From: Clavibacter sp. VKM Ac-2872
GTDB taxonomy: Bacteria; Actinomycetota; Actinomycetes; Actinomycetales; Microbacteriaceae
DNA: 64,000 bases
Reading direction: 5' to 3'
Assembly: GCF_015351105.1 (NCBI RefSeq)
Contig: NZ_JADKRR010000001.1
Span: 124,001-188,000, forward strand
The notes beneath the pieces are model-generated. The model searched no databases. It was not told the origin of the DNA and saw only the letters and a program-made list of their open reading frames with translations. The translations under genes were made by a program, and so were the position numbers. Positions 25,162 through 33,736 of the stretch are shown piece by piece. The first letter of the stretch is position 1; every line of letters starts with the position of its first letter.

Positions 25162-25276
25162 CCCGCGACGGACCTCCTCCGTGCGCTCGCGTGCCGCGTC
25201 GAAGGCCGCGGCGCCCAGTACCGCGGCGGTGTGGGGAGAGTACCCGGAGCGGATCGGCTTCTGTGAGGATCTATGG

Positions 25277-25999
25277 GTGTTCGACTCCTTCACGCTCCCT
25301 CCTGTGCTCTCGGTGGCTTCCGTGCAGGCCTCGGACGTCGTCTACGCAGCTGGAACCGAGGGCTCCTTCCTCGCGCAGCCACCGCTCTGGGGGGCGGTCG
25401 CGGTCGTCGCCAGCGTTCTCGCGTACTCGGGGGTGTGGCGTGGGTGGGCGCGCACTCCCGTCACGGCATTCGGGAAGGTGCCCTTTCCTTTCGGCATCGG
25501 GTTCTTCGGAGTGGGGATCCTCATGACGGCCATACCTTTCCCCATTCCCTACCCGGCCAATCAAATCCTCGCTTACTTCGCACTGGCGCTGATGATGTTC
25601 AGCGTCATCGGGGTCCTCTGGCTCCCACGCTTCCTGCTCCCACGCTGGTTCAAGGATGAGAAAGGGCTCCTCCTCAGGAAGACGGAACGGCCCGTGCGGG
25701 TCGATGGGGCGGATAGTGCTTTTCTGGCTCCGAGCACCGGGAAATCCATAGCGCCGGAGTCTGTTGATGGAGACCGTGGCTCGAAGGCCGCCAGGGACGA
25801 TATTCTCAAGGTGCCGGAACCGGGTAATCCCGGAGGCGCGACGGCCATCGGCGGCTATATCGGCGGAGCGATCGTCGACAGTGGGGTTGGGTCGCCAGGC
25901 GCTGATCCGCGCGGCTTTGATGCCGGTGCGAAATCATCAGAGATGCGTGATGAGGCGCTCGGTGGTCCTGAAGACGAGGATCGCTCGCCGAGCGACTGA
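25277..25999 (+). CDS. Membrane protein, tandem paralog A
   Basis: A 240-residue protein starting with GTG at 25277. It has a hydrophobic N-terminus and three or four helices over residues ~30-130, then GVWRGWARTPV, a conserved LPRFLLPRWFKDEKGLL at the membrane edge and a hydrophilic C-terminal tail (~140-240) ending in Gly/Asp-rich sequence (GGYIGGAIVDSG, GGPEDEDR). It is clearly homologous to the next gene. The local DNA is less GC-rich than the flanks. No named family recognised. Confidence 0.7.
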   Translation: MFDSFTLPPVLSVASVQASDVVYAAGTEGSFLAQPPLWGAVAVVASVLAYSGVWRGWARTPVTAFGKVPFPFGIGFFGVGILMTAIPFPIPYPANQILAYFALALMMFSVIGVLWLPRFLLPRWFKDEKGLLLRKTERPVRVDGADSAFLAPSTGKSIAPESVDGDRGSKAARDDILKVPEPGNPGGATAIGGYIGGAIVDSGVGSPGADPRGFDAGAKSSEMRDEALGGPEDEDRSPSD

Positions 26000-26060
26000 C
26001 GTATGGCGCCCCAGGTGCTTCGCCCCACCCCTGCAGAAGGCGGATGCGCGTTAGCGCCTC

Positions 26061-26840
26061 GTGCTCGAGAGATCAGGCCTCGCCGGATGTGTGAGGCAAG
26101 GGGCGAGTCGGCTCGGCTTCTGTCAAGCTCCAGCGGTGTTCCTCGTCTTCGCGATCTCGGCCGGCGTCTCCGCCGTGGAAACTCGGGGGTCGATCCTCGC
26201 GCAGCCGCCGGTACTCGGGACGATCGCGGTCATCGCCAGCGCTCTCGCGTACCTCGGGGTGTGGCGCGGTTGGGCGAGGACGCCCGTGCCGGCGCTCGGG
26301 ACGCTGCCGTTCCTCTTCGGGCTCGGGTTCTTCGGGGCAGGGCTGCTGCTCGTATCGCTACCCATCCATCTCCCCTTCCCCGCGAACAGGATCTTCGGCG
26401 ACTTCATCCTCGACATCATGTTCGTGAGCATGGTGGGCATGGTGGGCATGTTGTGGCTTCCTCGTTTCCGGCTTCCTCGGTGGTTCAAAGAGGAACACGG
26501 GCTCATGCGGAAGAAGCTGAGCCCCGCGGAGGGAGACGCCGGTGAGGCCGGTGATCAAGTGGGCTCGCGAGAATCAGACCTCATGGCTCACCTGCTGACG
26601 TCGCGAGACCCTGGTCCCGATGACGCGCGTCAGGCCCTTCGTCATGTGCCACGGTCTCGTGGCCCTGGAGACACGACGCTCATCAGCGGATATCTCGGAG
26701 GGGCGATCGACGGCCATCGGGTCGGGGCCTTGAGCGCTGACCTGGGCGCGGGCTCAGGAGAGATGCTGGCCACGGCCTTCGGGCCCGGACCAGAAGGCGA
26801 TCACCCTCGCGCAGGACGTTCAGGTCGCCATGTGGACTGA
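26061..26840 (+). CDS. Membrane protein, tandem paralog B
   Basis: A 259-residue paralog of the preceding gene, sharing the SILAQPPVLG, YLGVWRGWARTPV and LPRWFKEEHGL segments, the helix layout and a Gly-rich tail (SGYLGGAIDGHR). Membrane helices lie roughly between residues 20 and 140 and the last ~110 residues are hydrophilic. The GTG at 26061 is the chosen start but has no strong ribosome site; a later start (around residue 26) is possible. Function unknown. Confidence 0.68.
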   Translation: MLERSGLAGCVRQGASRLGFCQAPAVFLVFAISAGVSAVETRGSILAQPPVLGTIAVIASALAYLGVWRGWARTPVPALGTLPFLFGLGFFGAGLLLVSLPIHLPFPANRIFGDFILDIMFVSMVGMVGMLWLPRFRLPRWFKEEHGLMRKKLSPAEGDAGEAGDQVGSRESDLMAHLLTSRDPGPDDARQALRHVPRSRGPGDTTLISGYLGGAIDGHRVGALSADLGAGSGEMLATAFGPGPEGDHPRAGRSGRHVD

Positions 26841-27312
26841 CGAACTGCGTCCGAGCCCAGCGGGTGGTGGCTGACTGCGCCAGGTCCTCGCATCTGGGTC
26901 ACACGTGAGGCCTCCGCGGTCGTAGTCGGATGACCGCGTTCGGGTCCGGCGAGCAGTCGACCGGTCCATTCCGGAGGGACGCGGACAGGTCGACGAGACG
27001 AGGGGGCATGTGCCTCCTGTACAGGCCGGGACTTCCGAGCGCGGTCTGTGGGAAAGCCGCCCGCCAGATTCCGAACATCTGTAAGGATCTCGCCGCGCGC
27101 GCGGGCCGCGCGCGCGCGAGGTGGTGACCGTTCGTTCAATCGCTCGTCATGGGTGAGCTCGCGTGCGTCTGCCGATCGCGCCGTGAACCGCAGGTCGAGC
27201 GATATCGGGGCGGGCGGCGGAGGTGTTCGTCGAGGCGGTATCTGAGGGGCGTCTGCGGGGATCGTCGTCTACGGATTTCCTGATCACACAGGCCAGAGTG
27301 AGGAGCGGCAGG
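26841..27312. other. Intergenic stretch without a recognisable gene
   Basis: About 470 bases before the WXG-like genes. A minus-strand and a plus-strand short open frame exist, but neither resembles a protein. A CG-alternating tract at 27091-27120 could form a hairpin. The promoter for the next genes is presumably here; no operator palindrome was identified. Confidence 0.5.
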
Positions 27313-27636
27313 ATGACGAGCCCAGGCGAAATGGGTGGTTGGAGGATCGATCCGGGAGCCGTGGATTCCGTGCTCGCGGATGCGAGGAGCGCGCTCTCCG
27401 ACCTTGACAGCGCTGGTGCCGCCGTGCACAACGCGATCGATGCGGCTACGGCCGCGGCGGGACCGAAGACACGAGCAGCTCTGGCGATCCTCGCCCACGA
27501 CCCGTTCCTGGGTCAGATCGCCTCCATCACCACGGATGTCCGAGGTGCCATCGACCAGACGGGTCTCGCGCGTGATGCGTATGTGCAGGGTGACGAGGAG
27601 ATGGCGACGCAATTCACGCAAGGAGGCGGTCAGTGA
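27313..27636 (+). CDS. WXG100/DUF6507-like small helical protein
   Basis: A 107-residue helical protein with a central GGWRIDPGAVDSVL and an Ala-rich amphipathic body, as in ESAT-6/WXG100-type and DUF6507-like secretion partners. It starts at ATG 27313 after an AGGAG...AGG purine tract. It overlaps the next gene by 4 bases, and WXG100 proteins usually pair with their cargo in this way. A classic W-x-G is seen only as GGW near residue 8-10, so the family call is tentative. Confidence 0.62.
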   Translation: MTSPGEMGGWRIDPGAVDSVLADARSALSDLDSAGAAVHNAIDAATAAAGPKTRAALAILAHDPFLGQIASITTDVRGAIDQTGLARDAYVQGDEEMATQFTQGGGQ

Positions 27637-28841
27637 CGGACTCCCCACTCGACGCCGTCCCCGACGCCTTCGCTCTCGACTGGGCTGCGACGTCGTTCGA
27701 CAAGATCGGCACGGCTGTCGATGGGCCCGTGCAGCAGGCTTCGACGGCCTGGTCCCGGCTCTCCGGTGTCGGCGTATTCGACGTACCCGGGTCTGCTCAG
27801 ATCCAGGCGGCACTCGACGGCCCTCTCGACGTCTCCCGATCGGTCCAGTCCGAAGTCACCGTCGCGAAGAGGGCACTGTCGGATTACGCGTCCACTCTCT
27901 CTTCGCTCGCCATGCGGCACCGCGGACTCGCTGAGGAGCTCGCCGCGGCGAACGCGGCGGATGAGGCCGCGCTGCTCGAGCCCGGAGCGTCGACCCCGAT
28001 GGGGCCTGCTGCACCCCGGGCTGCTGAGACCGAGCAGCAGCGTCACGACCTGGCCCAGCGCGTGGCCGCCTTCAACGCCGATCTGGAGGTCGCGGACCAG
28101 GACTGCGCTTCTCGGCTGCTGAAGCTCGTCAAGAGCCCCGGGGGTGAGCTCCGGTACTCAGGCGAGGATCTGGACCACCTGGCTCTGAGTATCAGCAATT
28201 TCGCGAGTCAGCCCGGTGTCGTCATCGCCGGTTCGGCCCTGCATGACGTTCTCAAGAACAGTAGGGAGCTCAGGGATGCGGTCCAATCGATAACCGATTC
28301 GTGGGGCGATGGTGCCGCCGGTAAACATCTCGCATCGGATGTCGATATCGCAGGGCGTGAAGCGCTTGAATTGAGGGTCAGCTCATCTCTGCGCAATATT
28401 CTCACGATGCCTGAGGAGGCGATCGAGATGTCTTCCGTCGGCGATCACGTGGATGCGGCGGCCTTGGCGAAGATAGGAGCGCGTGCCCTGACCGTGGCCG
28501 GAGTGGGCATCACATACGCGGGGGCTTACGCGGAAGAATACGATGAGGACCAGGTTCATCACGCGGACTGGGACGAAGGGCGACGCCAAGTAGACGCCAA
28601 CGCGAATGCGGTCGGCAACACGTTGGCGAGCGAAGGTGCTGCATGGGCCGGAGCTCAGGCGGGGATGCGTGTCGGGGCATTCGTCGGGAGCTTGATCGAG
28701 CCGGGCGGAGGAACAGTCATCGGCGGCGTGGTCGGCGGCATAATCGGCGGTGCGGGAACAGCAATCGCGACTTCCGACTGGGCGAAGGACATGGGCCACA
28801 ACACCGCGAGCTTCGTAGACTCGCTGTTTTCCCAATCATGA
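27633..28841 (+). CDS. Large WXG/LXG-like putative secreted protein with glycine-zipper C-terminus
   Basis: A 402-residue protein beginning with GTG at 27633 inside the previous stop. Its N-terminal ~230 residues are predicted helical, with heptad-like leucines and Trp residues at ~44 and ~19. The C-terminal ~120 residues contain glycine-zipper repeats (GAWAGAQAGMRVGAFVGSL, GGTVIGGVVGGIIGGAGTAI), a pattern that inserts in membranes. It resembles a type VII secretion substrate or polymorphic-toxin-type body. No toxin catalytic motif was seen, and its function is not known. Confidence 0.6.
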   Translation: MTDSPLDAVPDAFALDWAATSFDKIGTAVDGPVQQASTAWSRLSGVGVFDVPGSAQIQAALDGPLDVSRSVQSEVTVAKRALSDYASTLSSLAMRHRGLAEELAAANAADEAALLEPGASTPMGPAAPRAAETEQQRHDLAQRVAAFNADLEVADQDCASRLLKLVKSPGGELRYSGEDLDHLALSISNFASQPGVVIAGSALHDVLKNSRELRDAVQSITDSWGDGAAGKHLASDVDIAGREALELRVSSSLRNILTMPEEAIEMSSVGDHVDAAALAKIGARALTVAGVGITYAGAYAEEYDEDQVHHADWDEGRRQVDANANAVGNTLASEGAAWAGAQAGMRVGAFVGSLIEPGGGTVIGGVVGGIIGGAGTAIATSDWAKDMGHNTASFVDSLFSQS

Positions 28842-28885
28842 GAGATGACCTGATGGGCGAGAGGTCTTGACATCGAGGAGGCCCA

Positions 28886-30196
28886 ATGAGTAACGGTTAT
28901 CTGCCCGTGAAGACATCGAGCATCGAGATGATGATGCCGGATTCCTGGGAGCGGGTGCCCGTGCCCGACGACCGGATGGTCGTCATCGCTGAGAAGGGGC
29001 AGAGGGATGGTCGTTTCCGCGCGAACATGGTGGTCGTCGTCCGGCAGTCCACGGAGACCATGGCGGAGCTCGGGGCTCGCAGCGTGGCCGAGGCGCTGGC
29101 GTTCCCGGGCTGGTCGCATGTGTACTCCACCCTGCCGTGGATGGGGACGGGGAGCCGAGAGGGCGTCGACGGGCGCGTCGTCGACTTCCTATACGAGGCG
29201 TCCGGCACCTACGTCGCGGTGACGCGATCGGGATACGTGACGGGCACGCACGCCGTCGAGATCACCGCGAGCTGCGACATCGTGGAGCGGCTCCTCTTCG
29301 AGGAGTTCCTCAACAGCATCGCCAGCTCCGTGCTGGTGCGAGCTTCTGATTCCGAGGTCGTGCAGCTCTCCGCGGGTCCGCAGACGGGTGTCCCGGACAT
29401 CGCCCTCGACGCCGAGGTGATGGCGCGTGGCGGGGACAAGAAGCCTTCGGAGCTCCTCACCCGCATCCCCTCCTTGCAGCCGTTCCCCGTCAGCGGGATG
29501 CGGATGAGCCGGGCCGCGTGGGAGCAGCTCTGGACGTGTCGGCGCCGGGGCCTGTTCTCGAACATCCGAAAGGACTCGGAAGCATTCCAGGAGCTGGTGA
29601 CGCGTGGTCTCATCGATGCGTACGGGCGCGTGACGCACGACGGCGCGGAGCTCGTCCGGGTGCGAGCGGAGGCGAAGCTGCTGTACGGCGCGACGGCAGA
29701 CACCGGCGGCCGGGGCACGGCGTTCAGCGCCTGGTACTTCGGCCTGGATGTGCTGGTGGCGGCGGATGTCGTCGGGGCGGACGGCACGCCGGAGGTGTCC
29801 GTCCACCGGACCACGGCGAGTGGTGCTCTCGCCCTGCTGGTGTCGTGGATGCGGATCGCGCCGGCCTGGGTGCTGGCGAGGGAGGACGGCGGCGAGCACG
29901 ACGCCGAGCTCCTCACGCGACGCATCGACGCCGCGCGCGGGCACGAGCCGGCGCTACCCGACGACGCCAGCTGGGCCCTGACGCGCGCATGGGATGCGGG
30001 GGAGTGGACGAGGTACGTGGTCGCCTGCCCCACGAACGACACGGCCCACGGCTACATCCGCACCGGCGATGTGGGCTGGTTCTCGCCGGAGCCGCTGCCC
30101 GGTGACCGCGTGCGGCTGCGGAACGTGGTCTCCGTCGACGTGATGCGGGATGTCGTCGAGCTGTTCCTCGACGGCGTCCGATCCACGCGGCGCTGA
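28886..30196 (+). CDS. LpqN-like N-domain / EspG-like C-domain protein
   Basis: A 436-residue protein with a GAGGAG ribosome site. Residues ~10-150 (PDSWERVPVPD, FRANMVVVVRQSTETM) resemble the LpqN/LpqT domain of actinobacterial lipoproteins, but no lipobox or signal peptide precedes it. Residues ~190-435 (SGMRMSRAAWEQLWTC, FYGLDVLVA-like FGLDVLVAADV) resemble the EspG family, which chaperones ESX substrates. The pairing with two WXG-like genes supports a type VII secretion accessory role. Confidence in the EspG part is moderate. Confidence 0.6.
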   Translation: MSNGYLPVKTSSIEMMMPDSWERVPVPDDRMVVIAEKGQRDGRFRANMVVVVRQSTETMAELGARSVAEALAFPGWSHVYSTLPWMGTGSREGVDGRVVDFLYEASGTYVAVTRSGYVTGTHAVEITASCDIVERLLFEEFLNSIASSVLVRASDSEVVQLSAGPQTGVPDIALDAEVMARGGDKKPSELLTRIPSLQPFPVSGMRMSRAAWEQLWTCRRRGLFSNIRKDSEAFQELVTRGLIDAYGRVTHDGAELVRVRAEAKLLYGATADTGGRGTAFSAWYFGLDVLVAADVVGADGTPEVSVHRTTASGALALLVSWMRIAPAWVLAREDGGEHDAELLTRRIDAARGHEPALPDDASWALTRAWDAGEWTRYVVACPTNDTAHGYIRTGDVGWFSPEPLPGDRVRLRNVVSVDVMRDVVELFLDGVRSTRR

Positions 30197-30232
30197 CACC
30201 GGCCCGCCGCCCCTCTCCCGTGCGTCCGCGGA

Positions 30233-31135
30233 TCAGGCGGGGACGGCGTCCGAGGGAGCCGCCGCCGGAGCCGCCGCAGCGCGTGCCGCGAGGACGGCGC
30301 GGGCCGCGCGCGTGCCGGAGGTGAAGCCGGCCTCGTGGGATCCGATCACGTCCCAGCCGAGGTCCGAGGAGTGGAAGTACGAGCCGGCGAGCGCCACGCG
30401 GTCGCTCGTGGTCAGCCGGTGGATGTCCTTCTGCAGCTGCCGGAGAGGCAGGTCGATGATCGGGTGCTGCACCCGGTGGTCGGCGATGACGTGCTCGGGC
30501 GCGATCTCGCCCGCGTAGTCGAGCGTCACCACGTAGTCGGTCGCCGACTCGAAGCCCTGGAGCTCGTTGAGGTACCAGGCCACGTACGGGACGGGACCGT
30601 CGGGGCCCTCGTGGTCGCCGTAGTTCCAGCTCGTCCAGCGCTCGCGCTCCGCGGGCAGCACGCTCGTGTCGGTGTGCAGCACCATGCGGCTCGTGGAGTA
30701 CCGGATGCCCGCGAGCGCCTGACGCTGGCCGTCGGTCGGCGTGGCGAGGATCCCCCGCGCGGTGTCTCCGTGCGTCGCGACCACGACGGCGTCGAAGCGC
30801 TCGACGTCGCCCGCCGCGGTCGTGACGGTGACGCCGTCCGCGTCCTCGGCGACGGAGGACACCGGGGTGGTGAGGCGCAGATCCGGCCGGATGGCGGCGA
30901 GGGCGGCGTCGACGTACCGGCGGGATCCGCCCGTGACCGTCTCCCAGCCGACGCCCCGCCCGCCCAGCGAGCTGTTGCCGTGCGCGAGGAAGTACGCGAT
31001 CACGGTCGCGGCCGGCATGTCCCAGACGAGGTCGTAGGGCGCCGACCACACGGCCGTGCTGAGGCGCACGATGTAGCCGTCCTGGAACGAGCGCGCGTAC
31101 CCGTTCCGGTCGAGGTACTCGCGGAGCGGCCCCGT
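30233..31135 (-). pseudogene. Truncated flavin-containing amine oxidase (C-terminal remnant)
   Basis: Only the C-terminal two-thirds of a COG2907-type FAD amine oxidase is present. The matching segments are EYLDRNGYARSFQDGYIVRL, then GGSRRYVDAAL, DAVVVATHGDTA, RMVLHTDTSVLP, WYLNELQGF and AGSYFHSSDLGWD with its final GSHEAGFTSG. The FAD-binding GxGxxG and the first ~190 residues are missing. Homology stops at about 31135, in front of unrelated sequence that leads to the MerR gene, which looks like a deletion junction. A start at 31069 would give 278 residues with no cofactor fold, so I treat it as non-functional. Confidence 0.75.
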
Positions 31136-31222
31136 TCTGGGGGTTTTGCAGTGCGCGGCAACTAACGTACGAGGCGGCCGGGCAGTCGTCCGTGCCCCGT
31201 GCGGGGGCGCATGCGGGGCGGG

Positions 31223-31867
31223 TCAGGCGCCGCCGCGCTCCAGGGTGAGGCCCTTCTCGTGGTGCGCGACGCGGCGGAGCGCGAGCAGCACGGGCTCGTA
31301 GAGGGCCGTGCCCAGCACCGCGAACTCCACGGCGCCCTGCGGGTCCGACCACGGCACGCGGGAGAAGTCGGCGTCCGCGATGTCCCGCACCGCGTCGACG
31401 TAGGTGCGGATCTGCGACTCGTCGAGCGCGATCCCGGCCTCCTCGGCGAGCTCGAGCGCGCGATCCAGCTGCGCGACGGGCACGGAATCGGCGGTGTGCT
31501 GCACGCCGAGGCGGTCCAGGAGGGCCTCCGTCCCCGCGGTGGAGCGCGCGGGAGGGGCCTCGCCGGCCGCCGTCGAGCGATCCCCGCTGGGAAGCGCGGC
31601 CGTGGCCTTCCGCATCGCGCCCACCACGCTCTGATCGGGATCCGCGACGAGGTCGAGGATCGTCCCGGCCTGCTCGATGGAGACGCCGACCACGTGGATC
31701 AGGCCGCGCACGAGGCGCAGGCGGGCCAGGTGGGTCTCGTCGAACGCGGTCCGGCGGGCGTTGACCTTGACGCCCGGGTGGAGCAGCCCCTCGCGCAGGT
31801 AGTACTTGATGGTGGCGACGGAGCAACCGGATTGTTCGGCGAGCTCGGAAATGGGCAGCGCGGTCAT
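31223..31867 (-). CDS. MerR-family transcriptional regulator
   Basis: A 214-residue regulator. The N-terminal winged helix ISELAEQSGCSVATIKYYLREGLL with ARRTAFDETHLARL is typical MerR. The C-terminal region is long (~140 residues) and has no cysteine cluster, so it probably senses a small molecule rather than metal. An inverted repeat sits directly upstream (31876-31890). It lies next to the truncated amine oxidase, which may be a lost target. Confidence 0.85.
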   Translation of the reverse strand: MTALPISELAEQSGCSVATIKYYLREGLLHPGVKVNARRTAFDETHLARLRLVRGLIHVVGVSIEQAGTILDLVADPDQSVVGAMRKATAALPSGDRSTAAGEAPPARSTAGTEALLDRLGVQHTADSVPVAQLDRALELAEEAGIALDESQIRTYVDAVRDIADADFSRVPWSDPQGAVEFAVLGTALYEPVLLALRRVAHHEKGLTLERGGA

Positions 31868-31875
31868 CCCTCGAT

Positions 31876-31890
31876 GATAGGGAAACTATC
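31876..31890. promoter_or_regulatory. Inverted repeat at the MerR promoter
   Basis: GATAG-GGAAA-CTATC, a perfect 5-base inverted repeat lying nine bases before the MerR start and partly inside the putative -10 (TATCAT on the minus strand). Autoregulation by the MerR protein is the simple reading; it is inferred. Confidence 0.5.
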
Positions 31891-32063
31891 TACCTGCGCC
31901 CCGATCGGGCCGTGGGCGGACATCCCGGACGCGCGTCCGGCGCCATTTCGGGCGTGTTAACGGACGCGCGGAAGGAGGGGCGCGACGCACGCCACGTCGC
32001 GGCTGTGGAAAATCCCATCACGTGAGCGGTATTCGAGCATCGAGCGTCCGTCGCGCCGCGCTC

Positions 32064-32657
32064 CTACGCCAGGCCGAAGCGCTTCAGCAGGAGCACGACG
32101 AGCACGGTCGGCTTCATCCACGGCACCTCGCCGACGCGGTACTCCTCGGCCCGCGCGAGGCGCTCGGCGAGGTCCGGCCGCAGCTCCCGGAGGTAGGGCC
32201 GGGCCTTCGCGGCGTGCACGGAGTCGGACACGATGCGGATGGTGTCGGCGTCCTCGAGGAACGGGATCGCGTTGGCGATGTTCTCGCGCGTGCTGGTGCT
32301 CGTGTCCTCGAGGACGAGCGGGCCCCGGTAGCCGAGCTCGTCGCGGGCGTACCTGGCGAGGATCCGCGCCTCGGGCTCGGCGCCCATGACCGATCCGCCG
32401 CACAGGACGAGGGTGCTCGAGGTGGCGCGCGGATCCATCGAGCGGAGACCCGCACGGACCCGGTACCGGTTGATGGCGTTGGCGCGCGGGCCGCGGTTGC
32501 CGTAGCCCAGCACCACGATCGCCTCGCGGCCGACCTCGGCGTCCGCCCGCCTCCGATCGAGCCCGCGCGTGCTGGCCAGGCGGTGCGCGACCTCGCTGCC
32601 GATGAGCGCGAGCGCGACGGCGGCCCCGGTGGCGACGAGCAGGGGGCGGATCCGCAT
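32064..32657 (-). CDS. YdcF/ElyC-type DUF218 protein
   Basis: A 197-residue protein. An N-terminal hydrophobic segment (residues 5-20) is followed by the DUF218 core: AIVVLGYGNR, TLVLCGGSVMG, EDTSTSTRENI and RIVSDSVHAAKA. Relatives are membrane-anchored and include E. coli ElyC, linked to envelope stability. It stands alone, with short gaps to both neighbours. Confidence 0.85.
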   Translation of the reverse strand: MRIRPLLVATGAAVALALIGSEVAHRLASTRGLDRRRADAEVGREAIVVLGYGNRGPRANAINRYRVRAGLRSMDPRATSSTLVLCGGSVMGAEPEARILARYARDELGYRGPLVLEDTSTSTRENIANAIPFLEDADTIRIVSDSVHAAKARPYLRELRPDLAERLARAEEYRVGEVPWMKPTVLVVLLLKRFGLA

Positions 32658-32727
32658 CCGCTCAGGCTACGCGCCGCGACCCGCCCGACCCGCGTGGTTC
32701 AATGGCCGTGCTTCCCGCGGGAGGCAC

Positions 32728-32784
32728 GGCGGTGGGGCTCGCCGTCCCCAACCTCGACACCCTCGTCGACGACAGTCCCTGTCT
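32728..32784 (+). ncRNA. Fluoride riboswitch (crcB motif) candidate
   Basis: The sequence folds as expected for a fluoride riboswitch: GGCGGUGGGGCU (32728-32739) with CGCC (32740-32743) forming the pseudoknot pair, an AACC hinge, a hairpin with UCGAC/GUCGA arms (32753-32769) and a closing AGUCCC (32774-32779) that pairs with GGGGCU. This matches the published layout, but the usual CUGAUG before the closing arm reads CGACAG. It lies immediately in front of two crcB genes, which makes it more credible. Confidence 0.7.
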
Positions 32785-32819
32785 CACGGCTAGCCATGCC
32801 CTCCGAGATGGGAGACCCC

Positions 32820-33359
32820 ATGACCGACCACCCGCAGCCCGACGAGCACGAGGTCCGCGGCAGCGCGCCCGGCGGCAGCGCGCCCCTCGACAGCGACATC
32901 GAGGTGGACGACGACCCGGGCCGCCCCGTCCACCTCCGCTGGTCGTCCCTCGGCCTCGTGGCGCTCGGCGGCGCGGTCGGCACGGGGATCCGCGAGGCGC
33001 TCGCGCTCACCTGGCCCGCGCCCGCCGGGGGCATCCCCGTGACGATCCTCCTCATCAACGTGGTCGGCGCCTTCGTGCTCGGCGCGCTGCTGGAGGCCAT
33101 CGCCCGCCGCGGGGCCGACGAGGGCCGGCGGCGCGCGATCCGCCTGCTCGTGGGCACGGGCGTGCTCGGCGGCTTCACCACCTACAGCGCGCTCGCCGTC
33201 GACACCGCGTCGCTCACCGGATCCGCGCTCGGCGTCGCGCTCGCCTACGCCGCGCTCTCGCTCGTGGCGGGCGCCGCCGCCTCCGTCGCCGGGATCGCCG
33301 CGGGGGCGGCGATCCACCGCCGCACGGCGGCGGGCCGCGCGACGGGAGCGGCGTCGTGA
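32820..33359 (+). CDS. crcB: Fluoride channel subunit CrcB (first copy)
   Basis: A 179-residue Fluc/CrcB channel protein with four helices. Typical motifs are LGGAVGTGIRE, TLLINVVGAFVLG (here TILLINVVGAFVLG) and TGVLGGFTTYSAL. Fluc proteins export F- as dual-topology dimers; many actinobacteria make a heterodimer from two genes, as here. The hydrophilic N-terminus (~40 residues) is longer than usual. ATG 32820 has GGGAGA five bases upstream; an in-frame ATG at 32796 is less likely. It probably responds to the riboswitch in front. Confidence 0.9.
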   Translation: MTDHPQPDEHEVRGSAPGGSAPLDSDIEVDDDPGRPVHLRWSSLGLVALGGAVGTGIREALALTWPAPAGGIPVTILLINVVGAFVLGALLEAIARRGADEGRRRAIRLLVGTGVLGGFTTYSALAVDTASLTGSALGVALAYAALSLVAGAAASVAGIAAGAAIHRRTAAGRATGAAS

Positions 33360-33736
33360 TCGGCCCGCTCGTGTTCGCGCTGATCTGCGTGGCCGGCGGC
33401 GTCGGATCCGCCCTCCGCCTCCTCCTCGACGGCGCCGTCCGCGGGCGCCTCGGCGCCGCGTACCCGTGGGGCACGACCGTCATCAACGTCACCGGATCCC
33501 TCGGGCTCGGCCTCCTCACGGGCGCCGCCGCGCAGGCGGGCCTCCCGCACGACCTCCTCCTCATCCTCGGCGGCGGCCTGATGGGCGGCTACACGACCTT
33601 CAGCACCGCGAGCCTCGAGACGGTGCGGCTGGCGCAGGCGGGCCGGATCGGCGCGGCGCTCGCGAACGGCGTCGGGATGCTCGTCGTCTGCGTGGCGGCG
33701 GCCGGGCTCGGGATAGTGGTGGGCCAGGCGCTGTGA
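33356..33736 (+). CDS. crcB: Fluoride channel subunit CrcB (second copy)
   Basis: A 126-residue CrcB with the motifs VAGGVGSALRLLLD, WGTTVINVTGSLGLGLL and GGLMGGYTTFSTASLE, and four helices. The GTG at 33356 overlaps the stop of the first copy, indicating translational coupling and a two-subunit channel. It is of normal length, whereas the first has the N-terminal extension. Confidence 0.92.
   Translation: MIGPLVFALICVAGGVGSALRLLLDGAVRGRLGAAYPWGTTVINVTGSLGLGLLTGAAAQAGLPHDLLLILGGGLMGGYTTFSTASLETVRLAQAGRIGAALANGVGMLVVCVAAAGLGIVVGQAL

Noticed and set aside
26930-27127. Short open frame with a few cysteines before the WXG-like gene.
   Set aside because: No ribosome site, no family resemblance, and it ends in the CG-alternating tract.
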